This document shows positions 8,232 through 13,099 of a stretch of DNA of 13,099 nt, in pieces. Made by a program: the position numbers and the translations under genes. Each line of letters begins with the position of its first letter. The first letter of the stretch is position 1. The notes below the pieces were generated by a model. It searched no databases. It was given only the letters and a program-made list of their open reading frames with translations, and was not told the DNA's origin. Location of the stretch: positions 1-13,099 of the forward strand of contig DMTA01000380.1 in assembly GCA_003454835.1 (NCBI GenBank), given 5' to 3'. The DNA comes from Achromobacter sp. (GTDB lineage: Bacteria > Pseudomonadota > Gammaproteobacteria > Burkholderiales > Burkholderiaceae_B).

Positions 8232-9071
8232 TCATTCGATGGGCCCGGGCGGCAGCATCCGCTTGTGCGCCGTGGCGCGGTACTGGCGTTCGATCACCGC
8301 GACCGCGTCTTCAGCAACCTCCTCGCCCTCCAGATACCCGTCGATCTGCGCGTATGTCACCCCGTAGGCGTCCTCATCAGGACGCAGCGGCCGCAACGAT
8401 TCCAGATCGGCGGTCGGCACCTTGAGCACCAGCCGGTCCGGCGCGCCCAGCAGAGACCCCAGCGCCCGCACCCGCCGCTTGGTCAGGCCGCGCAGGGGCA
8501 GCACGTCCGCGGCGCCATCGCCATGCTTCGTGAAAAACCCCATCAAGGCTTCGGCGGCCTGGTCCGTGCCGATCACCAGGTAGTCAAGCGCGCCCGCAAT
8601 GGCGTATTGGGCAATCATGCGCTGCCGCGCCTTGATGTTGCCCGCGCCGAAATCCTCGGCCGCCTCGTCCGCGTATTCAAGGCCGGCGGCGCGCAGGGCC
8701 TCGCGTTGCGCATCCACGGCGGGCTTGATGTCGATGCGCATACGGCGATCAGGCGCGATGAAATCCAGCGCCTGCGCCGCGTCTTCCTCGTCGCGCTGCT
8801 CACCGTAGGGCAAGCGCACCGCCACGAATGTGGCCGGTTTCCCCTGGCCGCGGACGCGCTCGACGGCAAGCTGCGCGATCCGCGCCGCCACCGTGGAATC
8901 CACCCCGCCGCTGATTCCCAGGACATAACCCGCGCGGCCTGACCGCGTCAGGTAATCCGCAAGGAACTCGATGCGCATTTCCAGCTCCTCGGTCGCGTCG
9001 AAGTCCGGGGTTACTCCCAGTTCTCCGGCGATGGCATCCCGCAAGCGCAAGGGGGTATTACCTGAGTTCAT
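8232..9071 (-). CDS. nadE: NH3-dependent NAD+ synthetase
   Basis: This enzyme makes NAD+ from nicotinic acid adenine dinucleotide, ATP and ammonia, the last step of NAD synthesis, in the cytoplasm. From the chosen start it has 279 residues, against 275 for the E. coli enzyme. The PP-loop SGGVDS is at 54-59 in LGISGGVDST. Other NadE blocks are NIKARQRMIAQYAIAG (145-160), GTDQAAEALMGFFTKHGDG (168-186) and KVPTADLESLRP (217-228). GVTYAQIDGYLEG (237-249) and HKR at 269-271 complete the C-terminus. There is no glutaminase domain, so free ammonia is the nitrogen donor. I chose the ATG at 9071 because GGAG lies about 8 nt upstream and the protein then aligns with E. coli NadE from its start. An in-frame ATG at 9125 would add 18 residues unlike the family. 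It is divergent from the DUF421 gene, and no other NAD gene is in view. Confidence 0.96.
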   Translation of the reverse strand: MNSGNTPLRLRDAIAGELGVTPDFDATEELEMRIEFLADYLTRSGRAGYVLGISGGVDSTVAARIAQLAVERVRGQGKPATFVAVRLPYGEQRDEEDAAQALDFIAPDRRMRIDIKPAVDAQREALRAAGLEYADEAAEDFGAGNIKARQRMIAQYAIAGALDYLVIGTDQAAEALMGFFTKHGDGAADVLPLRGLTKRRVRALGSLLGAPDRLVLKVPTADLESLRPLRPDEDAYGVTYAQIDGYLEGEEVAEDAVAVIERQYRATAHKRMLPPGPIE

Positions 9072-9206
9072 TTTTACTTCTCCACGTTGGCGCATCGAAG
9101 CAGCAATCAGCGTTCCTGCGTTCAACTAACGCCGGGCTCTGCACACGGCATTGCTCGGGAACGGCACTTGCTCGCGGTTTGATGTTTCACTGTCGGAGGC
9201 GCCACG
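9072..9206. promoter_or_regulatory. Divergent promoter region between nadE and the DUF421 gene
   Basis: Both genes start outward from this 135-bp gap, so it should hold two promoters. I find no strong sigma-70 pair on either strand. A short inverted repeat, GCGTT at 9118-9122 and AACGC at 9128-9132 with a 5-nt spacer, lies within the nadE leader. It may be an operator half-site pair or chance. On the plus strand GGAGG sits 7 nt before the DUF421 start. Confidence 0.45.
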
Positions 9207-9716
9207 ATGGACCCGGACTGGTCGACGATGTTTTCGTTTTCGCTCTCGCCGCTAGAGATTTTCATCCGCGGGACGATCGTCTATTGGTTCATCTTCGTGC
9301 TGCTGCGGCTCGCCGGCCGGCGCGACGTCGGCTCGCTGGGTGTGGCCGACATGCTGGTGCTGGTCCTGATCGCCGATGCGGCGCAGAATGCGATGGCGGG
9401 CGAGTACAAATCCATTCTGGACGGGATGGTCCTGATTTCCACGATCATCGGCTGGACCGTGCTGGTCGACCGGGTAGGCTACTTTTTCAAGCCGCTTGGC
9501 CGCCTGCTCGAATCGGACCGCGTGTGCCTTGTGCGCGACGGCGTGATCGCCAAGCGCGCGTTGCGCCGCGAATACCTGACGGAAGATGAATTGATGAGCC
9601 AGCTTCGGCTGAAGGGCGTGCTAGAGGTTTCCGAGGTGCGTCGCGCGTATATGGAGCCGGATGGAGATATCAGCGTCATCAAGCGCCGGGTGCACAACCG
9701 CTTTCGCCGGACCTAG
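9207..9716 (+). CDS. DUF421 domain (YetF-like) membrane protein
   Basis: A 169-residue inner-membrane protein with a soluble C-terminal domain. Hydrophobic segments are at about 14-35, 46-58 and 73-90. Between the first two is GRRDVGSLGVADML (37-50), followed by ADAAQNAMAGEY (56-67), the typical DUF421 core. The tail at about 100-160 contains DELMSQLRLKGVLEVSEVRR (127-146) and EPDGDISVI (150-158), the conserved soluble part of YetF-type proteins. The start has GGAGG 7 nt upstream. The in-frame product matches the usual length of short DUF421 proteins. It is divergent from nadE and convergent with the second hybrid kinase. The biochemical role of the family is not established; envelope or spore-related roles have been suggested for Bacillus relatives, which I do not transfer here. 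Family call is confident, function open. Confidence 0.92.
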   Translation: MDPDWSTMFSFSLSPLEIFIRGTIVYWFIFVLLRLAGRRDVGSLGVADMLVLVLIADAAQNAMAGEYKSILDGMVLISTIIGWTVLVDRVGYFFKPLGRLLESDRVCLVRDGVIAKRALRREYLTEDELMSQLRLKGVLEVSEVRRAYMEPDGDISVIKRRVHNRFRRT

Positions 9717-9739
9717 CACCCCGACACTCAATACCGGCC

Positions 9740-9754
9740 GGGCGGAATCCGCCC
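9740..9754. terminator. Possible shared hairpin terminator between convergent genes
   Basis: GGGCGG (9740-9745) and CCGCCC (9749-9754) form a perfect 6-bp G+C stem with a 3-nt loop, AAT. It lies in the 77-bp gap between the ends of the DUF421 gene and the second kinase. No T-run follows in either direction, so it would be a non-canonical or Rho-assisted terminator if it works at all. Confidence 0.35.
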
Positions 9755-9793
9755 CCCGCCCGCGCGAAGCCAGGCAGCGCCATACCCCGGCCC

Positions 9794-11344
9794 TTAAGGC
9801 ATCGTGTGCGCGTCCTCGGTCAGCACCTGCATCAGCGCCTCGACGGAATACGGCTTCTGCATGACCGGGAATCCCAACGCCCGCGGCCCCGCCATCGCAT
9901 CGCTGTAGCCGCTGGCCAGCACGATCCGGATGCCGGGCCAGCGGTCGCGGATGCGGCGCGCGAGGTCCATGCCGTTCATGCCGGGGAGCACAAGATCAAG
10001 AATCGCCAGGTCGAAGCCGCCATCGCGCAGTTCCAGTTCGTGCAGGGCTTTCTCTGCGTCGACTGTCCAGACGAGATCCTGGCCGAGTTCCGCCAACCAT
10101 GCCGACACCACCTCGCCCACCATGCGGTTGTCTTCCACCAGCAGCACCTGGCGGCGGTCCGGCACGTTGACCATGACGCCCGTGCCAGGCGTCTCGACCG
10201 CGTCGCCGGGGGACGTCACGGCTGGCAGGTAGAGCGTGAACGTGGTTCCTTTGCCCACTGTGCTCTCCACCGTCACGTCTCCGCCGGACTGCTGCACGAA
10301 GCCCTGCACCTGGCTCAAGCCCAGCCCGGAGTTCTCGTGCTGGCCCTTGGTCGTGAAAAAAGGCTCGAACACGTGCGTCAGCACGCCGGGCGCGATCCCC
10401 GCGCCCGTGTCCACCACCGACAGGGCCACGTGCGGGCCGTTGAGTTTGGTGTGGCCTTCCAGTTCAGACGCGTCCGGCACGACCTGGGCCAATATTTTGA
10501 GTTCGCCGCCGGTCGGCATGGCGTCGCGCGCATTGATAACCAGATTGAGCAAGGCGGATTCGAGCTGCCCCGGGTCCGCAAAGATCGTGCAGTCCCCCGG
10601 ACCGAACTCGTAGCTGATTGCCACGTGCGAGCCGACCGACGTCTCGAAGAGCTGGCGCATCGACGCCAGGCTATCGCGCACGTCAAACGCGTGCGGCTGC
10701 AGCGGCTGCCGCTTGGCGTAGGCAAGCAGCTGCCGGGTCAGCTGGGCCGCCTTTTCCGTGGTGTCGATGATGATGCCCACGTAGCGCATCAGCGAGGGGG
10801 GCAGCTCGGGATAGCGCTTGATGAACTCCGCGGAAAAGCGGATCGCGGTCAGGAAGTTGTTGAAATCGTGCGCGACGCCGCCGGTCAGGCGGCCGATGGC
10901 TTCCATGCGCTGGGCGTGATGCATGGAATCGCGGGCTTCCTGCAGTTGCTCGTGCCGCTCCTTCTGCTCGGTGATGTCGCGCGTGATCTTGGCGTAGCCG
11001 ACGAGGACGCCCCGGTCGTCATGGACCGGATCGATGACCACGGTGCACCAGAAGGTGCTGCCGTCCTTGCGGACGCGCCAGCCCTCTGCCTCGAAGCGCC
11101 CTTCGCGCCGTGCCGTCTCCAGCGCACGCTCCGGCACGCCGGCATTTCGGTCTTCAGGTGTGTAAAAAACGGAGAAATGCTGCCCGATGATCTCGTCCGC
11201 GCCGTAGCCCTTGAACCGTTCCGCGCCGGGATTCCAGCTGCTTACGCGGCCGTTGGCGTCCAGAAGATAGATGGCGTAATCCCGCACTGCGCCTACCAGA
11301 AGGCGATAGCGGTCCTCGGACGGAAAATCCGGTAAAGAAGTCAT
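9794..11344 (-). CDS. PAS-domain hybrid sensor histidine kinase with C-terminal receiver
   Basis: A 516-residue soluble hybrid kinase. A PAS domain spans about 10-125: SSWNPGAERFKGYGADEIIGQ (35-55) and RKDGSTFW (92-99), ending in ITRDITEQKERHEQL. A HisKA domain follows with phospho-acceptor His159 in GGVAHDFNNFLTAI, the form seen in NtrB-like kinases. The HATPase domain (about 255-375) has Asn271 in LVINARDAM, DTGAGI at 312-317, FEPFFTTK at 326-333 and GLGLSQV at 340-346. The receiver (about 398-510) has the acidic pair at 404-405, Asp450 in ILDLVLPGMNG and Lys497 in MQKP; Ser478 stands where Thr is common. No transmembrane helix or signal peptide is seen, so it probably senses an internal cue. 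The start is weakly supported by a G-rich stretch (GTGGGGA) upstream. It is divergent from galU and has no DNA-binding response regulator beside it. Target unknown. Confidence 0.95.
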   Translation of the reverse strand: MTSLPDFPSEDRYRLLVGAVRDYAIYLLDANGRVSSWNPGAERFKGYGADEIIGQHFSVFYTPEDRNAGVPERALETARREGRFEAEGWRVRKDGSTFWCTVVIDPVHDDRGVLVGYAKITRDITEQKERHEQLQEARDSMHHAQRMEAIGRLTGGVAHDFNNFLTAIRFSAEFIKRYPELPPSLMRYVGIIIDTTEKAAQLTRQLLAYAKRQPLQPHAFDVRDSLASMRQLFETSVGSHVAISYEFGPGDCTIFADPGQLESALLNLVINARDAMPTGGELKILAQVVPDASELEGHTKLNGPHVALSVVDTGAGIAPGVLTHVFEPFFTTKGQHENSGLGLSQVQGFVQQSGGDVTVESTVGKGTTFTLYLPAVTSPGDAVETPGTGVMVNVPDRRQVLLVEDNRMVGEVVSAWLAELGQDLVWTVDAEKALHELELRDGGFDLAILDLVLPGMNGMDLARRIRDRWPGIRIVLASGYSDAMAGPRALGFPVMQKPYSVEALMQVLTEDAHTMP

Positions 11345-11362
11345 GCAATGTCCCCACCTGCG

Positions 11363-11391
11363 TATTTATTCATGCTCATCGCTCTCAGCAA
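11363..11391 (-). promoter_or_regulatory. Weak sigma-70-like promoter candidate for the second hybrid kinase
   Basis: On the minus strand TTGCTG (11386-11391) is followed after exactly 17 bp by TAAATA (11363-11368), in a locally A+T-rich patch about 20 nt before the start codon. Each hexamer matches consensus at only about half its positions, so this rests on spacing and location. Confidence 0.25.
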
Positions 11392-11415
11392 ACGCCGTGC
11401 CGTCCAGGCAATCCT

Positions 11416-11455
11416 GTTACAGCGCCGGCCAAACAGGCACGGAATTTGCTGTAAC
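11416..11455. promoter_or_regulatory. Separated 8-bp inverted repeat between the hybrid kinase and galU, possible operator
   Basis: GTTACAGC (11416-11423) and its exact reverse complement GCTGTAAC (11448-11455) lie in the divergent 166-bp gap. The spacer is 24 bp, so the arms are 32 bp apart centre to centre, close to three helical turns and thus on the same face of the DNA. This suits two cooperatively bound regulator molecules that could affect both genes. No regulator family can be named from the half-site. Confidence 0.4.
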
Positions 11456-11510
11456 GCGATTCAGTGGGCGGCCCATTCCAGGCGCCGTCCGGGCATAGAG
11501 GGCCTTATCA

Positions 11511-12344
11511 ATGCAACCGATTCGTAAAGCTGTATTTCCCGTCGCGGGCCTGGGCACCCGCTTTCTTCCCGCCACCAAGGCCATGCCCAAGGAAATGCTG
11601 CCCATCGTCGACCGGCCGTTGATCCAGTATGCCGTTGAAGAAGCGGTCGCGGCTGGCATCACCGAACTGATCTTCGTCACCGGCCGCAACAAACGGGCCA
11701 TCGAAGATCATTTCGACCGGGTACCCGAACTGGAATACGACCTGGAGGCGAAAAACAAGAACGCCCTGCTGGAAACCGTCCGCAACGTCATTCCCGACAA
11801 CGTCAAGTGCGTTTACACCCGCCAACCTGCAGCCCTCGGGCTCGGCCATGCGGTGCTTTGCGCGGCAAACATTGTAGGCAATGAACCGTTTGCCGTGCTG
11901 CTGGCGGACGACATGATAGACGCGGACGCCCCCGTGATCGGCGAAATGATGAAGGTTGCCCGGGAATTCGAGGGCAGCGTCCTGGCGATCCAGCAGGTGC
12001 CAAAAACCAACACGCATCAGTACGGGATCGTGTCCGGCAGCCGCAAGGCGCACAGCGTCATGAGCCTGACCGGCATCGTGGAAAAGCCCAAGCCCGAGGA
12101 CGCGCCGACCGACCTGGCGGTGGTCGGACGCTACATCCTGGAACCCCAGATCTTCGCGCTGCTGGAAGCCACCCAGGCGGGCGTCGGCGGTGAAATCCAG
12201 CTAACGGACGGCATCGCCGGCCTGCTCAAGTCGCGCAAGGTCTTCGGCTTCGAGTATGAAGGCGTGCGCTACGACTGCGGCAGCAAGGAAGGCTTTTACC
12301 GCGCCACGATGGAAATCGGGCGTAAGTACCACAACCTGGCCTGA
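11511..12344 (+). CDS. galU: UTP--glucose-1-phosphate uridylyltransferase (UDP-glucose pyrophosphorylase)
   Basis: This cytoplasmic enzyme makes UDP-glucose from UTP and glucose 1-phosphate, feeding lipopolysaccharide, capsule, cellulose-type polymers and periplasmic glucans. The 277 residues include the nucleotidyltransferase signature [18 protein letters not shown] (13-30), in which Arg17 and Lys23 contact the substrate in the family. [10 protein letters not shown] (109-118), LLADDMID (130-137) and TGIVEKPKP (187-195) follow. VVGRYIL (204-210), [10 protein letters not shown] (226-235) and YDCGSKEGF (254-262) complete the set. It is a little shorter than E. coli GalU (302) at the C-terminus, as is usual outside enterics. 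AGAGG lies about 9 nt before the ATG. It is divergent from a hybrid kinase, and a small proline-rich gene follows after 17 nt. Identification is secure. Confidence 0.97.
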   Translation: MQPIRKAVFPVAGLGTRFLPATKAMPKEMLPIVDRPLIQYAVEEAVAAGITELIFVTGRNKRAIEDHFDRVPELEYDLEAKNKNALLETVRNVIPDNVKCVYTRQPAALGLGHAVLCAANIVGNEPFAVLLADDMIDADAPVIGEMMKVAREFEGSVLAIQQVPKTNTHQYGIVSGSRKAHSVMSLTGIVEKPKPEDAPTDLAVVGRYILEPQIFALLEATQAGVGGEIQLTDGIAGLLKSRKVFGFEYEGVRYDCGSKEGFYRATMEIGRKYHNLA

Positions 12345-12361
12345 GAATAAGGAGTCTTTCC

Positions 12362-12577
12362 ATGAGCGATTCGAAACCCGCTCCTCCGCCCAATCCGCCG
12401 CCGTCTCCGCACGTCGACCGCGCCGAAACCGGCTTCACGGGCCAACCGACCGAGGACGGACCGCCGACGGGGGAAGTGAATCAGGACCCGGACACCAATT
12501 CGGGCTACCCCGCCGGCGGCTCGCAAGCACCGGCCGGCAAGGATCCGTACGGGCGTCCCAAGAAGGCCGATTCCTGA
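12362..12577 (+). CDS. Small proline-rich hypothetical protein (71 aa) downstream of galU
   Basis: I do not recognise a family. The 71-residue frame starts 17 nt after the galU stop with a strong site: AAGGAG 7 nt before the ATG. That is the main reason to believe it is expressed, probably in one transcript with galU. The N-terminal third is proline-rich (PAPPPNPPPSPH, 6-17). The rest is rich in Gly, Asp, Thr, Pro and Gln, with YGRPKK near a charged end. There is no hydrophobic segment, signal peptide or Cys, and only one Phe and two Tyr, so it is likely disordered in solution. A strong hairpin follows about 30 nt downstream. It could be a small galU-associated or stress-related protein; the sequence does not show a function. 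Confidence 0.7.
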   Translation: MSDSKPAPPPNPPPSPHVDRAETGFTGQPTEDGPPTGEVNQDPDTNSGYPAGGSQAPAGKDPYGRPKKADS

Positions 12578-12607
12578 GCCTGCCCGACTGGGTTTTCCTT
12601 GCACCTT

Positions 12608-12643
12608 CAGCGACCGCACGCGGCCTTCAGCGTGCGGTCGCTG
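12608..12643. terminator. Long perfect hairpin after the galU-small-protein unit, likely terminator
   Basis: CAGCGACCGCACGC (12608-12621) pairs perfectly over 14 bp with GCGTGCGGTCGCTG (12630-12643) around an 8-nt loop. It begins 30 nt after the small protein's stop. No T-run follows on the plus strand, nor on the minus strand past the other arm. It is therefore an unusual intrinsic terminator, or a structure that blocks 3' decay or aids Rho. Confidence 0.6.
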
Positions 12644-12715
12644 CCATGTGGGTGCCGTAATTCAAGCAGTCCCCGGGCGATGCCGACGCCGCCGCGCCAT
12701 GCCTGCCTGATGTAG

Positions 12716-13099
12716 ATGAATCAGTTGCCGATGAGCCCACTCTTTTCCCATTTGTCGAAACGCGCTGCCGCCTGCCGCGCCGCCATTGCCGAGGACAACG
12801 TCCGCCTGCCGCTGCAAACCGTGGCGGCGGTGCTTTTCGCCTACGGCTGGATGACGTGGTGGCAGATGCCCGACGTCGCCTGGGGCGCCTTCTCTGCCCT
12901 CTTCGTGGTGCGCGCCACGGTCGAAGGCACCGTCGGCGAGGCCGCTGCCCGCATCCTGGGCGCGCTGATCGGGGTGGCGCTGGGCATCACGCTCGTGCCG
13001 CTGGCCCACGCCGCGCACATCCCCGCGCCGTGGAGCATCGTGGCCGGCGTGGGGGCCGCCGCCTGCCTGTCGATCCGCTGGCCGACGCTGAACTACAGC
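12716..13099 (+). CDS. FUSC-family inner-membrane protein, N-terminal part (right edge cuts it)
   Basis: The 128 codons present stay open to the window edge. After a basic lead (about 1-30) come LPLQTVAAVLFAYGWMTWW (about 31-49), then VAWGAFSALFVVRATVEGTVGEAAARILGALIGVALGITL (about 54-93) and a further hydrophobic stretch near 104-118. The WGAFSALFVVRATVEGT and RILGALIGVALG pattern is that of FUSC/aromatic-acid-exporter membrane proteins (fusaric acid resistance, YccS and AaeB relatives). These proteins are usually 350-700 residues, so most is missing. A TAG at 12713-12715 fixes the upstream limit. The ATG at 12716 and the in-frame ATG at 12731 are both possible; neither has a good ribosome site. 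It lies after the hairpin at 12608-12643, so it is probably a separate transcript from galU. Substrate unknown. Confidence 0.85.
   Translation, partial: MNQLPMSPLFSHLSKRAAACRAAIAEDNVRLPLQTVAAVLFAYGWMTWWQMPDVAWGAFSALFVVRATVEGTVGEAAARILGALIGVALGITLVPLAHAAHIPAPWSIVAGVGAAACLSIRWPTLNYS

Noticed and set aside
9072..9125. Longer nadE start at 9125
   Set aside because: The extra 18 residues do not resemble NadE and lack a ribosome site, whereas the ATG at 9071 has GGAG and matches the family start.
9150..9185. Sigma-54 promoter (GGCAC ... TTGC) before the DUF421 gene
   Set aside because: GGCAC and TTGC are adjacent rather than separated by the 5 bases needed for the -24/-12 arrangement.
9806..11335. 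509-codon plus-strand open frame opposite the second hybrid kinase
   Set aside because: Nearly the same extent as the kinase on the other strand and no recognisable motif; antisense shadow.
11508..12053. 181-codon minus-strand open frame opposite galU
   Set aside because: galU on the plus strand is unmistakable; this frame has no ribosome site or motif of note.

Overview
The window looks like chromosomal DNA from a high-G+C betaproteobacterium. Gene content and protein style fit Burkholderiales, most likely the Alcaligenaceae (Achromobacter/Bordetella type). That placement is inferred from codon use, the AcrB-like pump, the NadE and GalU sequences and the family mix; no marker gene in the window fixes the genus.

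Layout, left to right. (1) 1-3311, minus strand: an RND multidrug-type efflux operon with the periplasmic adaptor (2154-3311) followed 11 nt later by the inner-membrane pump, whose C-terminal third runs off the left edge. (2) 3312-3980: a 669-bp stretch with no convincing gene, visibly poorer in G+C in part. It carries three tandem 16-bp repeats upstream of the efflux operon and no recognisable local regulator. (3) 3981-8111, minus: a 1376-residue fusion of CheB methylesterase, CheR methyltransferase, PAS domains, histidine kinase and receiver. (4) 8232-9071, minus: nadE, ammonia-dependent NAD+ synthetase. (5) 9207-9716, plus: a DUF421/YetF-type membrane protein, divergent from nadE. (6) 9794-11344, minus: a second hybrid kinase (PAS, HisKA, HATPase, receiver), convergent with the DUF421 gene and divergent from galU. 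(7) 11511-12577, plus: galU and a 71-residue proline-rich small protein of unknown function. A long perfect hairpin follows. (8) 12716-13099, plus: the start of a FUSC-family membrane protein, cut by the right edge.

The genes do not form one pathway. The theme is envelope and stress adaptation: drug efflux, two hybrid sensor kinases with no DNA-binding response regulator beside them, UDP-glucose supply for surface polysaccharide, and two membrane proteins. NAD synthesis is the housekeeping element. The pump and the FUSC gene are both open at a window edge, each lacking an in-window stop. The points most worth a second look are the CheB-CheR-kinase fusion, the 16-bp repeats before the efflux operon, an 8-bp inverted repeat between the second kinase and galU, and the small protein after galU.
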